Assembly: GCF_021390935.1 (NCBI RefSeq)
Contig: NZ_JAJPUI010000002.1
Span: 496,001-560,000 of the forward strand
From: Streptomyces sp. CC228A
GTDB taxonomy: Bacteria > Actinomycetota > Actinomycetes > Streptomycetales > Streptomycetaceae
Direction: 5' to 3'
Length of the DNA: 64,000 nt
The position numbers were made by a program, and so were the translations under genes. The notes beneath the pieces are model-generated. The model was not told the DNA's origin and did not search any database. It saw only the letters and a list, made by a program, of their open reading frames with translations. Positions 27,228 through 36,256 of the stretch are shown in pieces; position 1 is the stretch's first letter; each line of letters starts with the position of its first letter.

Positions 27228-27788
27228 ATTGGGTTGACCCCTTAAGTCTTCATCGTTTGAGGGTTGCCACTCCTGGTTGAGGAGGGGTGGGCGGGCACCG
27301 CGTCCGCGCCCTGCTCCAGGTGGTTGGACCGCCCGGCAGGGGTGGGTACGGACGCGCGGGCGCGCCGCACAACGCGCCCTGAGCCCCGGATGAGGGGTGT
27401 AAGGATCCTTCTTACCCGACGAAGGGCACTACCGACGAGTAGGTTTCACGCGATCCCGCCCACAGGAGCGGACCCCCGCCCACAGGAGCACCCGCCGCCG
27501 CGGAGTGCCGGTGAGGGCCCGGCCGCGACCGCCTCCACGCGTTCTGGTCACCCTCCGTCACGCGACGGAGTCGCCGGGGAGTCGTCCGCGGGCCGCGGGC
27601 CGCACACGGAGCGCCGCAGCGCGGTGACATGACTCATAGGCGAATATCTGGACAAGTCCGCAGTACTTCCGGATTGCGGCCGCAATCACGTCCGGATGGC
27701 GAGATCAACCGGAGGATTTTCGGCTGACCAGCCCCTCCCCCGCAGAAGGTGCGGCCTTGGTGGGCCGGGATGTTGAGGTTCGGGTGTC

Positions 27789-27831
27789 ACCCGTTACCCG
27801 ATTTTGACATGCGTGAGCCCTTGTTACGGGT
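27789..27831 (+). promoter_or_regulatory. Candidate promoter/operator of the amino acid ABC operon
   Basis: TTGACA at 27804-27809 is flanked by a nearly perfect inverted repeat, ACCCGTTAC (27789-27797) and GTTACGGGT (27823-27831), with one mismatch. A clear -10 is not seen. The rest of the 27228-27931 intergenic region holds nothing else I can support. Confidence 0.4.
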
Positions 27832-27931
27832 GGTCCGAATGGCAAGATGCCGTAATCACACGAGGTCGCGACACTCGAAGGTGTGTGCCCGACCTATTGG
27901 CATTCCTTTCACCCGCCGGAGGAACCCGACC

Positions 27932-28924
27932 ATGACCGCAAGCACCACCCGCCGCTCGATCGCCGCGAAGACCCGGACGGTGCGGACGTCCCGGACCGCC
28001 GCGCTCGCAGCGACCGCGGTCGCCGGCGCCATGCTGCTCACCGCGTGCGGCGACCAGACCGCCGGCAGCGGTGCCTCCGACAAGGAGACGAAGGGCGCGG
28101 CGACCTCGGGCGCCCCGCTCGCCGACAAGCTGCCCCAGGCCATCCGCGACAAGGGCGTCATCAAGGTCGGATCGGACATCGCGTACGCCCCGGTCGAATT
28201 CAAGGACAAGGACGGCAAGACCGTGGGTATCGACCCCGATCTCGCCGACGCCATGGGCAAGCAGCTCGGCGTGAAGTTCGAGTTCGAGAACGGCACCTTC
28301 GACACCCTGATCACGGGTCTGCGCGCCAAGCGCTACGACATGGCGATGTCCGCCATGACGGACACCAAGGACCGCCAGGAGGGCATCGACTCGGAGACCG
28401 GCAAGAAGGTCGGTGAGGGCGTCGACTTCGTCGACTACTTCAACGCCGGTGTCTCGATCTACACCAAGAAGGGCGACGACAAGGGCATCAAGGGCTGGGA
28501 CGACCTCTGCGGCAAGAAGATCGTCGTCCAGCGCGGCACCGTCTCCGAGGACCTGGCCAAGGACCAGTCGGAGAAGTGCACGAAGGACAAGAAGGACGCG
28601 ATCACCATCGAGGCCTTCGACACCGACCAGCAGGCCCAGACCCGCCTGCGCGCGGGCGGCGCCGACGCCGGCTCCTCCGACTTCCCGGTCGCCGCGTACA
28701 CGGTGAAGACCTCCGGCGGCGGCAACGACTTCCAGATCGTCGGCGACCAGGTGGAGGCCGCTCCGTACGGCATCGCGCTCGCCAAGGACAACGCCCAGCT
28801 GCGGGACGCGATCAAGGCCGCCATGGACGCCATCATCGCCAACGGCGAGTACAAGAAGGTCCTCGACAAGTGGGGCGTCGCCGAGGGCGCCGTGACCGAG
28901 GCGAAGATCAACGGCGGTTCCTGA
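27932..28924 (+). CDS. Polar amino acid ABC transporter substrate-binding lipoprotein
   Basis: 330 residues with a lipoprotein signal ending LLTACG (Cys 39 lipidated). Family 3 solute-binding motifs: IKVGSDIAYAPVEFKDKDGK, GIDPDLADAMGKQLGVKFEF and KRYDMAMSAMTDTKDRQ. Probably captures glutamate, glutamine or a related amino acid outside the membrane for the permease and ATPase encoded next. GGAGGAA precedes ATG 27932. First gene of a three-gene operon. Confidence 0.95.
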   Translation: MTASTTRRSIAAKTRTVRTSRTAALAATAVAGAMLLTACGDQTAGSGASDKETKGAATSGAPLADKLPQAIRDKGVIKVGSDIAYAPVEFKDKDGKTVGIDPDLADAMGKQLGVKFEFENGTFDTLITGLRAKRYDMAMSAMTDTKDRQEGIDSETGKKVGEGVDFVDYFNAGVSIYTKKGDDKGIKGWDDLCGKKIVVQRGTVSEDLAKDQSEKCTKDKKDAITIEAFDTDQQAQTRLRAGGADAGSSDFPVAAYTVKTSGGGNDFQIVGDQVEAAPYGIALAKDNAQLRDAIKAAMDAIIANGEYKKVLDKWGVAEGAVTEAKINGGS

Positions 28925-28970
28925 GTCAGGGCCCGGCACCCGCAGCACAGGCCACTGAGAGGCACCACCC

Positions 28971-29909
28971 GTGACAATCGACATCGAGAAGAAGGGCCCG
29001 GAGGGCGCCACCCCGCCCTCCGGCCCGGAGGCGATCAAGGCGATCCCCGTTCGCCACTACGGCCGGTACATCGCCGCCGTCGTCGCCATCGCGCTGCTCG
29101 CGGCGATCGTGTACGCGTTCGCCCAAGGCAAGATCAACTGGGACGCGATCCCCGAGTACTTCTTCGACGACCGCATCCTCGAGGGCGTCGGCCAGACCCT
29201 CCTGCTGACCGTCCTTTCCATGGCCATCGGCATCGTCGGCGGCATCCTCCTCGCCGTCATGCGGCTGTCGAAGAACCCGGTGACGTCGTCGATCGCCTGG
29301 TTCTACATCTGGTTCTTCCGGGGCACCCCGGTCCTCGTCCAGCTCTTCGTCTGGTTCAACCTGGGCCTGGTCTTCGAGTACATCAACCTCGGGCCGTTCT
29401 ACAAGGACGAGTGGTCCGACTTCATGACGCCGTTCCTGACGGCGCTCCTGGGCCTGGGCCTGAACGAGGCCGCCTACATGGCCGAGATCTGCCGCGCGGG
29501 CCTCCTCGCGGTCGACGAGGGCCAGACCGAGGCCTCCCACGCGCTCGGCATGAGCCACAGCAAGACGCTGCGCCGCATCGTCATCCCGCAGGCCATGCGC
29601 GTCATCGTGCCCCCCACGGGCAACGAGGTCATCAACATGCTGAAGACGACCTCCCTGGTGGCCGCGGTGCAGTACTACGAACTGCTGCGCAACGCGCAGG
29701 ACATCGGCCAGACGTCCGGCGCCCCGGTGGAGATGCTGTTCCTCGCGGCCACCTGGTACCTGCTGATGACGTCGATCCTCAGCGTCGGGCAGTACTACCT
29801 GGAGCGGTACTACGCGCGCGGCTCCTCCCGCACGCTGCCGCCCACCCCGTGGCAGAAGGTCAAGAAGAACCTGCTGTCCTTCTCCAGCCGTCAGGGAGTC
29901 AAGGCATGA
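28971..29909 (+). CDS. Polar amino acid ABC transporter permease
   Basis: 312 residues with several membrane helices and the HisM/GlnP-type pattern: [35 protein letters not shown] and the EAA loop [21 protein letters not shown] single permease gene suggests a homodimer. GTG 28971 starts 46 bases after the lipoprotein gene. The stop overlaps the ATPase start as ATGA. Confidence 0.95.
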   Translation: MTIDIEKKGPEGATPPSGPEAIKAIPVRHYGRYIAAVVAIALLAAIVYAFAQGKINWDAIPEYFFDDRILEGVGQTLLLTVLSMAIGIVGGILLAVMRLSKNPVTSSIAWFYIWFFRGTPVLVQLFVWFNLGLVFEYINLGPFYKDEWSDFMTPFLTALLGLGLNEAAYMAEICRAGLLAVDEGQTEASHALGMSHSKTLRRIVIPQAMRVIVPPTGNEVINMLKTTSLVAAVQYYELLRNAQDIGQTSGAPVEMLFLAATWYLLMTSILSVGQYYLERYYARGSSRTLPPTPWQKVKKNLLSFSSRQGVKA

Positions 29910-30667
29910 CCGCCATGGTGAAGGCCGAGGGCGTCCACAAGTCCTTCGGCGCCGCACACATCCTCAAGGGCATCGACCTGGAGGTGCAGCGGGGCGAGGT
30001 GTTCTGCCTCATCGGCCCGTCCGGCTCCGGCAAGTCGACCTTCCTGCGCTGCATCAACCACCTGGAGCAGATCAGCGCCGGACGGCTCTACGTCGACGGC
30101 GAGCTCGTCGGCTACCGCCAGAAGGGCGACAAGCTCTACGAGCTCAAGGACAGCGAGGTCGCGCTGAAGCGGCGGGACATCGGCATGGTGTTCCAGCGCT
30201 TCAACCTGTTCCCGCACATGACGGCCGTCGAGAACGTCATGGAGGCGCCGGTCCAGGTCAAGGGCGAGTCCCGGTCCAGCGCGCGGGAGCGTGCGCTGGA
30301 GCTGCTGAACCGGGTCGGGCTGGCCGAGCGGGCCCACCACTACCCCTCGCAGCTCTCCGGCGGCCAGCAGCAGCGCGTGGCGATCGCCCGCGCGCTCGCG
30401 ATGGAGCCGAAGCTGATGCTGTTCGACGAGCCGACGTCGGCGCTGGACCCGGAGCTGGTCGGTGACGTCCTCGACGTCATGCGGGACCTGGCCGAGTCGG
30501 GCATGACGATGGTCGTCGTGACCCACGAGATGGGCTTCGCCCGGGAGGTCGGCGACTCGCTGGTCTTCATGGACGGCGGCGTGGTCGTGGAGTCGGGCAA
30601 CCCGCGCGACGTCCTCACCGACCCGCAGCACGAGCGGACGAAGGCGTTCCTGTCCAAGGTCCTGTGA
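29906..30667 (+). CDS. Polar amino acid ABC transporter ATPase
   Basis: 253 residues. Walker [11 protein letters not shown] loop [13 protein letters not shown], signature [15 protein letters not shown], Walker [13 protein letters not shown] and H-loop [10 protein letters not shown] place it in the GlnQ/HisP group. Energises uptake by the preceding permease. ATG 29906 overlaps the permease stop, so translation is coupled. Confidence 0.96.
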   Translation: MTAMVKAEGVHKSFGAAHILKGIDLEVQRGEVFCLIGPSGSGKSTFLRCINHLEQISAGRLYVDGELVGYRQKGDKLYELKDSEVALKRRDIGMVFQRFNLFPHMTAVENVMEAPVQVKGESRSSARERALELLNRVGLAERAHHYPSQLSGGQQQRVAIARALAMEPKLMLFDEPTSALDPELVGDVLDVMRDLAESGMTMVVVTHEMGFAREVGDSLVFMDGGVVVESGNPRDVLTDPQHERTKAFLSKVL

Positions 30668-30674
30668 CGGCGGC

Positions 30675-30717
30675 GAGAGGGGCGGTACAGGTGCCCGGCA
30701 CCCGTACCGCCCCTCTC
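30675..30717. terminator. Long hairpin between ABC operon and convergent methyltransferase
   Basis: 14-bp perfect outer stem, GAGAGGGGCGGTAC with its complement ending at 30717, and a further GGTGC/GCACC stem inside. It starts seven bases after the ATPase stop. Confidence 0.88.
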
Positions 30718-30738
30718 CGCGTGCTGCGCCGCGCCCGC

Positions 30739-31500
30739 CTACCGCAGGGCGAGGACCAGGGCGTCCGACGGCGACGCCCACACCGTCCTGGCCTCCGCGA
30801 AGCCCGCGTCCAGCAGGGTGCGGGTGTGCCACTGCATCGAGGGGGTCTCGCCGTCCGCGTGCTCGCCGTAGATCGCGAACCGCTCGGCGGTCGGCGCGGC
30901 GAGCACCGGGTCCTCGGCGGCCAGCCGCCACCACTCCGCCCAGTCGGGCACGCCCGCGGCCTTGGCCCGGTCCATCGCGGCGTGCCGGTGGGCGCGCTCC
31001 GCCGCGTTGATGCGGGGCGTGGTCTCATCGATCATGTGGTCGGCGTTCATGAACACCCCGCCTTCCCTGACGACGCCGGCGAGCTGCCCGTACAGGGCGG
31101 CCAGCGGCCCGACGCGGAGCCAGTGCAGGGCGGTGGCGGTGAGCACGGCGTCGTACGGCCCGTCCGGCAGCAGCCCGGTCCACCCGGGGTCGGTGAGGTC
31201 GGCCCGTACGAACCGGACCCGGCCGTCACCGGCGAAGTACCCTTCCGCGATGGCCAGAAGGGCGGGGTCGAGGTCGACTCCCACGCTGGTGGCGTCCGGG
31301 AACCGTTCGAGCAGCCGCTTCGTGATACTCCCCGTGCCGCAGGCGAGGTCGAGCACCCGGGGAGCGGTCCCCACGCACGCCTCGACCATGTCGAGCATGA
31401 CGCGGAAGCGCTCCTCCCGGTCCGGCATGTACCACTCCTGTTGCCGGTCCCAGCTGTCCTGCCAGGCCGTCCAGTCGGTGGTCGCGACGGCTTCGCCCAT
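30739..31500 (-). CDS. Class I SAM-dependent methyltransferase
   Basis: 253 residues. SAM motif I VLDLACGTGSITKRLLERFP, acidic motif GVDLDPALLAIAEGYF and post motif ADLTDPGWTG. The N terminus WQDSWDRQQEWYMPDREERF and the ATALHWL segment resemble small-molecule methyltransferases of the UbiE/trans-aconitate type. ATG 31500 is preceded by GGAGGG. Substrate unknown. Confidence 0.9.
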   Translation of the reverse strand: MGEAVATTDWTAWQDSWDRQQEWYMPDREERFRVMLDMVEACVGTAPRVLDLACGTGSITKRLLERFPDATSVGVDLDPALLAIAEGYFAGDGRVRFVRADLTDPGWTGLLPDGPYDAVLTATALHWLRVGPLAALYGQLAGVVREGGVFMNADHMIDETTPRINAAERAHRHAAMDRAKAAGVPDWAEWWRLAAEDPVLAAPTAERFAIYGEHADGETPSMQWHTRTLLDAGFAEARTVWASPSDALVLALR

Positions 31501-31584
31501 GACACCCTCCGTAACACCCTGATAGCGAGCGCATCCCTTACGCTTGACGTGTGGCACCCTAACCCGCTCCGGTAAGGACTACAA

Positions 31585-32208
31585 GTGGAACTGGCCTATT
31601 ACTCCGACTATGCCGTGCGCCTGGTGAACACCGAGGAGCCGGCACGCAGCACGGACACGCTGACCTCAGCGGAGGCGGTCCGCGCGCTCTTCGGGGACAT
31701 GACGCAGATGTCCCGGCGGGTGACGGACGCCGACGTGACCCGCTTCCGCGCGGTGCGGGGCCGGCTGCGCGCGGTGTTCGCCTCCGCCGACGCCGGCGAC
31801 CACGCCCGCGCGGTGGACCTGCTGAACTCCCTGCTGCTGGAGTTCCCCGTCAGCCCGCAGATCTCCGGCCACGACCTCCTGGACGACGAGGGCCGCCCCC
31901 GCTGGCACCTCCACCTGGCCGAGCACCCCTCGAACGCGACCGCCGGGTACGCGGCGATCGCCGCCATGGGCCTGGCCTTCCACCTCACCGAGTTCGGCGC
32001 CGACCGGCTCGGCCTGTGCCAGGCGCCCCCCTGCCGCAACGCCTACCTCGACACGTCCACCAACCGCTCCCGCCGCTACTGCTCCGACCGCTGCGCGACC
32101 CGGGCGAACGTGGCGGCCTACCGCGCCCGCAAGCGCCTGGAGAGCGCCGGCACGGGCCGCACCGGCAGCGAGGCGAGCCAGCCCAGCACGGCGAGCGGGG
32201 AGCGCTGA
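31585..32208 (+). CDS. CGNR zinc finger / ABATE domain regulator
   Basis: 207 residues. An ABATE-type N-terminal domain (RLVNTEEPARSTDTLTSAEA) binds a ligand in this family, followed by the zinc ribbon LGLCQAPPCRNAYLD and RRYCSDRCATRANVAAYRAR. The CGNR tetrad after which the family is named reads CATR here. Probable DNA-binding regulator. GTG 31585 is the only sensible start; AAGGA lies upstream. Its last 91 bases overlap the 3 prime end of sodX on the opposite strand. Confidence 0.88.
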   Translation: MELAYYSDYAVRLVNTEEPARSTDTLTSAEAVRALFGDMTQMSRRVTDADVTRFRAVRGRLRAVFASADAGDHARAVDLLNSLLLEFPVSPQISGHDLLDDEGRPRWHLHLAEHPSNATAGYAAIAAMGLAFHLTEFGADRLGLCQAPPCRNAYLDTSTNRSRRYCSDRCATRANVAAYRARKRLESAGTGRTGSEASQPSTASGER

Positions 32209-32549
32209 CGGCCCACCCGGATCCGCCGGTACCGCAGCAGCGCCCGCCCCAGCAGCAGTTCGTCGGGCACCACCCCGAACACCCGGCTGTCGACCCCCTC
32301 GGCCGCGGGGTTGTCGCCCAGCACCCACCAGCCGCCGTCCCGCCGCTCCGCGAGCCGCTTGACGATCAGCAGGTCCTGCTGGAGCGGATGACGCAGCACC
32401 ACCACCGCGCCGGGCCGCAGCGCCGCCCCGTACCGCACGACCAGCAGGTCCCCGTGCCGCAGCGCCGGGGCCATGGAGGGGCCGCCCACCTCGGCGACCC
32501 CGAAGGGCAGCAAGGGCCTCCGCGCCGACCGCTCGTCCTCCAGCGCCAT
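32118..32549 (-). CDS. sodX: SodX, S26-type peptidase for nickel superoxide dismutase maturation
   Basis: 143 residues, signal-peptidase-like but with no membrane anchor. Catalytic Ser25 sits in GGPSMAP and Lys64 in LLIVKRLAER; GDNPAAEGVDSR is the conserved box E-type motif. It removes the N-terminal leader of SodN so that His1 becomes free to bind nickel. ATG 32549 is chosen because AGGGAGGT lies four bases upstream; GTG 32555 would overlap that site. Divergent from sodN, as in other Streptomyces. Confidence 0.92.
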   Translation of the reverse strand: MALEDERSARRPLLPFGVAEVGGPSMAPALRHGDLLVVRYGAALRPGAVVVLRHPLQQDLLIVKRLAERRDGGWWVLGDNPAAEGVDSRVFGVVPDELLLGRALLRYRRIRVGRQRSPLAVLGWLASLPVRPVPALSRRLRAR

Positions 32550-32659
32550 GCGCACCTCCCTGGTGTCACGTCGTCCGGTTCCTCCACGAGCCCCATGATC
32601 ACCCTGGACTTTTGTCCTAAGCCCCCGGGGGCACTCGCGTAAACCCGTCTCTCACCGAG

Positions 32660-32702
32660 TAATGTCCCACCTGAGAAGACGATCACGAGGAAGGACAGCT
32701 TC
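32660..32702 (+). promoter_or_regulatory. sodN 5 prime leader, candidate target of the s-SodF small RNA
   Basis: The ribosome site AGGAAGGA at 32688-32695 lies just before ATG 32703. In S. coelicolor the small RNA s-SodF, cut from the sodF 3 prime UTR, pairs with the 5 prime region of sodN mRNA including its ribosome site. sodF is not in the window, so pairing cannot be tested here. Confidence 0.4.
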
Positions 32703-33098
32703 ATGCTCTCCCGCCTGTTTGCCCCCAAGGTGAAGGTCAGCGCGCACTGCGACCTTCCCTGCGGCGTCTACGACCCGGCCCAGGCCCGTATCGAGGCCGA
32801 GTCGGTCAAGGCCGTCCAGGAGAAGATGGCCGCCAACGACGACCCGCACTACCAGGCGCGCGCGACGGTCATCAAGGAGCAGCGCGCCGAACTGGCCAAG
32901 CACCATGTCTCGGTGCTGTGGAGCGACTACTTCAAGCCTCCGCACTTCGAGAAGTACCCGGAGCTCCACTCCCTGGTCAACGACACCCTGAAGGCCCTGT
33001 CGGCCGCCAAGGCGTCGACGGACCCGAAGACCGGCGAGAAGGCCCTGGAGCTCATCGCCGAGATCGACCGGATCTTCTGGGAGACGAAGAAGGCCTGA
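32703..33098 (+). CDS. sodN: Nickel superoxide dismutase
   Basis: 131 residues. Destroys superoxide in the cytoplasm as a hexamer. The 14-residue leader MLSRLFAPKVKVSA is removed by SodX before the nickel hook HCDLPCGVY, where His1, Cys2 and Cys6 of the mature enzyme are ligands. The rest is the usual four-helix bundle (PAQARIEAESVKAVQEKM). In S. coelicolor, nickel favours sodN through Nur acting on sodF and its small RNA. A terminator follows at 33137. Confidence 0.98.
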   Translation: MLSRLFAPKVKVSAHCDLPCGVYDPAQARIEAESVKAVQEKMAANDDPHYQARATVIKEQRAELAKHHVSVLWSDYFKPPHFEKYPELHSLVNDTLKALSAAKASTDPKTGEKALELIAEIDRIFWETKKA

Positions 33099-33136
33099 CC
33101 TTCCGAGATCCCGCCCCTGCGGTCCCCGCAGGCGAG

Positions 33137-33171
33137 AACGGCCCGACCCGCACCCCGCGGGTCGGGCCGTT
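33137..33171 (+). terminator. sodN terminator
   Basis: 14-bp perfect stem (33137-33150 with 33158-33171), seven-base loop, followed by CCGTGTTTCT. Confidence 0.88.
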
Positions 33172-33239
33172 CCGTGTTTCTGGGCCTTCTGGGAGGCGCA
33201 CGGGAGACGACACGGTCGGAAAGACACTGCGGATCTTCG

Positions 33240-33788
33240 TCAGCCGCCCTCGCCGAGCATGACGAGCCGCCCCGCCCATGCCCGGACCGTGGCCAGGTGC
33301 CCAGCGCACAGACCGGCACGGGGATCAGGCTGGATCAGGAGGGTTGCCGCACCTCGGATGGTGCGGGCTGCGGCCCATTCATGGTCGAGGCTGGTGAAGT
33401 CGTCGTCGATCCAGACGGCGGGGGCGTCGCCCAGCCAGGCGTCGACGTGGTCGCGCTTCCAGAGATAGCCGTTGGGGTGGCTGGTGGTGATCTGAGGGCG
33501 CGGCAAGTCGACGTACGGCAGGTCCGGGAGGCCCAGAAGCGGGCCGATGAGGGTGGTGGCGTCCTGTCGCCAGCTGGTGCACCAGACCGGGGCGACCAGG
33601 CCGGTGCGGATGACGTCCATGAGCAGGCGGCTGTGGTCGGGGTTGAGCCAGACGGTGACCGGGTTGTGGGCGCTGCGGCCGGCGGGGACGACGTCGTGGC
33701 AGGCGTGCGTGGCCGGGGTCGAGCCGTGCTCGTCGGGGAAGGGTATGAGGACGCCGTCGATGTCGAGAAGCAGGTAGGGCGGGCGCAT
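33240..33788 (-). CDS. HAD-domain protein (Swiss Army Knife RNA repair-type HAD)
   Basis: 182 residues. The HAD motif I LLLDIDGVLIPF gives the nucleophile Asp and the acid/base Asp. VWCTSWRQDAT and the GLP-type segment match the HAD_SAK family first described in RNA repair proteins. The acidic motif IDDDFTSLD is the metal-binding end. Likely a phosphatase; substrate unknown. ATG 33788 follows GGAGGAA. Last gene of the minus-strand part of an accessory island. Confidence 0.82.
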   Translation of the reverse strand: MRPPYLLLDIDGVLIPFPDEHGSTPATHACHDVVPAGRSAHNPVTVWLNPDHSRLLMDVIRTGLVAPVWCTSWRQDATTLIGPLLGLPDLPYVDLPRPQITTSHPNGYLWKRDHVDAWLGDAPAVWIDDDFTSLDHEWAAARTIRGAATLLIQPDPRAGLCAGHLATVRAWAGRLVMLGEGG

Positions 33789-33821
33789 CGGTTCCTCCGG
33801 GGGGAAGCCGGACGGGGGCTG

Positions 33822-34514
33822 TCAGAGCTTGCGGGCGCGGATCAGCAGGGTGGTGGGCCAGTGGCCCATGCGGGGGTCGTGGAACTCCTGGGCAGAGGTG
33901 AGCCAGAAGCCCGCCCGGCTGAGGTGCTTCTTCCAGCGGCCCGTGGAGAACTCCCATCGGGCGATGGGGAGCCGGGAGCGGTCGGGGAGGGTGACGAAGT
34001 CGCGGCGGGGCCGGTCGTCGCCTGAAGGGCTTCGGCCGCCACGCTGCGGGTGGGGGACGGAGAAGGCGAGCACTCGTCCGGGCATGAGGCGCTGCGCAAT
34101 GGCCGGCAACAGGAGCTCGGGGGCGACGAGGCCGACGGCGCCGAAGACGGAGTAGACCGCGTCGAACTGCTCGTCGGAGGCATGCAGGTAGTGCAGGGCG
34201 TGGCCGGCGACGAAGGTGAGGTTGTTCAGCCGCCCGTAGTGGGAGCGGGCGCGGCGGATCTGGAGGCCGACCAGGTCGATGCCGGTGACGTGAGCCCCGT
34301 GGCGGGTGGCGAGGTGGGCGGCGTTGTGGCCGGGGCCGCAGCCGACTTCCAGGAGTCGCTTGCCGCGTAGGTCGGGGCCCAGGATCTCTGCTCCGGGGCC
34401 TTGGCCGGGTCTGGTGGTCCATTCCATCCGGGCGGGTACGGCCAGGGGTTCGGCGAGTCCGGCGGCGGTGCGCTGGAGGGCGTGGGCGTGCCAGGGGGAT
34501 GCCTGGGCTAGCAC
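33822..34514 (-). CDS. Class I SAM-dependent methyltransferase of the accessory island
   Basis: 230 residues. Motif I LLEVGCGPGHNAAHLATRHG and motif II VTGIDLVGLQIRRARSHYG; FDAVYSVFGAVGLVAPE is motif IV. The N terminus (SPWHAHALQRTAAGLAEPLA) and late SVPHP segment resemble small-molecule methyltransferases. GTG 34514 starts one base after the stop of the kinase-like gene, so they are coupled. Substrate unknown, perhaps the product of its neighbours. Confidence 0.85.
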   Translation of the reverse strand: MLAQASPWHAHALQRTAAGLAEPLAVPARMEWTTRPGQGPGAEILGPDLRGKRLLEVGCGPGHNAAHLATRHGAHVTGIDLVGLQIRRARSHYGRLNNLTFVAGHALHYLHASDEQFDAVYSVFGAVGLVAPELLLPAIAQRLMPGRVLAFSVPHPQRGGRSPSGDDRPRRDFVTLPDRSRLPIARWEFSTGRWKKHLSRAGFWLTSAQEFHDPRMGHWPTTLLIRARKL

Positions 34515-34515
34515 G

Positions 34516-35427
34516 TCAGATCTCCAGGAGGTGGAGGACATCGGTGAGGTGGCGGCGGACGGCCTTGATATAGGCGGGGTCGGTGGCCGGGTCGTTGATC
34601 CAGCGGACGGCCTGCTCCATGAACCACTCGACGGCCCACATGCGGTGCCATCCCAGGGCCCAGTTCTCGACGGTGAGCCCGCCGCGCGGGGCGAGGGCGT
34701 CGGGGGTGCCGCCAGCGGTGACGTACTGCTCCAGGAAGACGCGCAGGCGCACGGGGTGCGACGGATCGATGGTGCCGTGCCAGCTGGCGAGGTCGAGCAG
34801 GCCGGGGCCGGTGAAGGCGCGGGCGAAGTCGAGCAGCCGCCACCCCCGCTCACTGATGTGGAGGCTGGTGGGGTGAAACTCGGAGTGCACCCAACCGAAC
34901 GGCTCCAGCGTCGCTCCGGCCGAGCGGGCCTTGGCGGCCTGGGCGATCCGGTCGAGCGCGTCCTCGACGTCGTAGGCGTCCTGCCACCGCTCGGCCTTGC
35001 GCAGCCGTTCGAGGTGCTCCAGCGCCCGGGCCGGCAGCGTGCGCAGCCGCTCCTGGTCGAGGACGGGCAAGGGAGGAGCCGTACGGGTGCTGTGCAGGAT
35101 CACGGCTGCGGCGACGCCGTCGAGGTCGTCGGCCTCGCGGACGGACGGTCCGAGGTCCTCCATGAGCATGCCGAGCCAGCCGTCCAGGACGGCGGAGGCG
35201 TGGACCTGGGGGACGGGTACGCCGAGGGTGTGGGCCAGGCGGAGGGCCTGGTCCTCGCTGTCGAAGGGCTTCTTGGCGTACTTGAAGATGGCGGTGGCAT
35301 CGTCGGGGAAGGTGACGCGCTCGACGCCGGACATGGACCACACGCGTACCTCCTCCCGTACGGCGGTGGCCTGGCCGGTCGCGGTGAGCAGGTTGTCGAG
35401 GAGTTCGGCGCTGGGGTTCGTGGTCAC
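34516..35427 (-). CDS. Aminoglycoside phosphotransferase-like protein with altered catalytic loop
   Basis: 303 residues with the protein-kinase-like fold of the APH/choline kinase group: ATAIFKYAKKPFDSEDQALR holds the ATP-binding Lys, MLMEDLGPSVREADDL the hinge, and LLDFARAF the metal-binding Asp. The catalytic loop, normally HGDxxxxN, reads VHSEFHPTSL, so Asp is Glu and Asn is Ser. It may be weak, use another chemistry, or be a binding protein. GTG 35427 has GGAG seven bases upstream. Coupled to the methyltransferase downstream. Confidence 0.82.
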   Translation of the reverse strand: MTTNPSAELLDNLLTATGQATAVREEVRVWSMSGVERVTFPDDATAIFKYAKKPFDSEDQALRLAHTLGVPVPQVHASAVLDGWLGMLMEDLGPSVREADDLDGVAAAVILHSTRTAPPLPVLDQERLRTLPARALEHLERLRKAERWQDAYDVEDALDRIAQAAKARSAGATLEPFGWVHSEFHPTSLHISERGWRLLDFARAFTGPGLLDLASWHGTIDPSHPVRLRVFLEQYVTAGGTPDALAPRGGLTVENWALGWHRMWAVEWFMEQAVRWINDPATDPAYIKAVRRHLTDVLHLLEI

Positions 35428-35506
35428 GTGAGTGCTCCGGGGAGGGGTGGTGGCGTCCGGGGCGGGCGGGAGATGCCGACCCGCCCCGGAGCCTGATCGG
35501 GTGGGG

Positions 35507-36256
35507 TTACGCGACGGGGTTCACGCGGTGGGCGTAGACCTGCTCGATCCAGCCCGCCTTGAACGCGGCGAGGTCGTCGCGGAAGTTCGCCATCGAGGCA
35601 CCGTAGGGCGCGACCACGCCGCCGGACTGGTCCGGCACGGACTGGCAGCCGTGCACGAGCCGGCCGCCGAGCGCGGCGTGGGCCTTGATGGACTCGATCC
35701 GGCGGTGCTCGTTGAACCAGCCGCCGTGGTAGACCTCATCGAGCATGCCGCCCATCTCGTCGTCCAGGTCGAAGACGACGGAGGTGGCGGCGGGGAAGAA
35801 CCAGCACGGGCCGACGTTGGAGATGTGCCCGTCGAGCTCGACCTTGTTGAGCGCCATGAGCGTGGCGGCCTCGCGGAGCATCCGCAGGTGGTCGGCGGTG
35901 ATCTGCGGGAGGCCGAGGCCGGCCAGGTGCTCGTCGCGGAAGAGGTAGGCGTACACCTCGTACGCGGTGGCCACGACGCGGGCGGCGTCGGAGGTGGACT
36001 CGCTGTGCTGCTTGATGAAGTCGAGCGCGAGCTGCTCGACCGCGCTCTCGGTCGTCTCGTCCACTTCCAGGAGCTGGGCCTTGACCAGCTCCCAGTCGGC
36101 GACGAGCCAGGTGTTCGACTCGAAGCGGAAGAAGTACTCGGCCGGGTCGATCGTGATGCGCCGGCCGTCGACCTGGATGCCGGGCAGGCGGCTCCAGCGC
36201 GGGTCGAACGCCTCGGGCAGCTCGACCGTGATGGCCGTGGTGTCGATGGTGGTCAC
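35507..36256 (-). CDS. Hypothetical protein of the accessory island
   Basis: 249 residues, soluble, acidic, no signal. Starts with a run of Thr/Ile/Val and then RWSRLPGIQVDGRRITIDPA. The middle is helical (AARVVATAYEVYAYLFRDEH) and the last third has HGGWFNEHRRIESIKAHAAL and CQSVPDQSGG. I do not recognise it. GTG 36256 is chosen for GGAG six bases upstream; longer in-frame starts have none. First of four minus-strand genes, divergent from the XRE regulator, so probably controlled by it. Confidence 0.75.
   Translation of the reverse strand: MTTIDTTAITVELPEAFDPRWSRLPGIQVDGRRITIDPAEYFFRFESNTWLVADWELVKAQLLEVDETTESAVEQLALDFIKQHSESTSDAARVVATAYEVYAYLFRDEHLAGLGLPQITADHLRMLREAATLMALNKVELDGHISNVGPCWFFPAATSVVFDLDDEMGGMLDEVYHGGWFNEHRRIESIKAHAALGGRLVHGCQSVPDQSGGVVAPYGASMANFRDDLAAFKAGWIEQVYAHRVNPVA

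Noticed and set aside
33099..33171. s-SodF small RNA in the sodN 3 prime UTR
   Set aside because: The known small RNA comes from sodF, not sodN. Here only a terminator is supported.
34516..35427. Aminoglycoside resistance gene
   Set aside because: The catalytic loop is altered and the context is a regulatory cassette, so resistance cannot be claimed.
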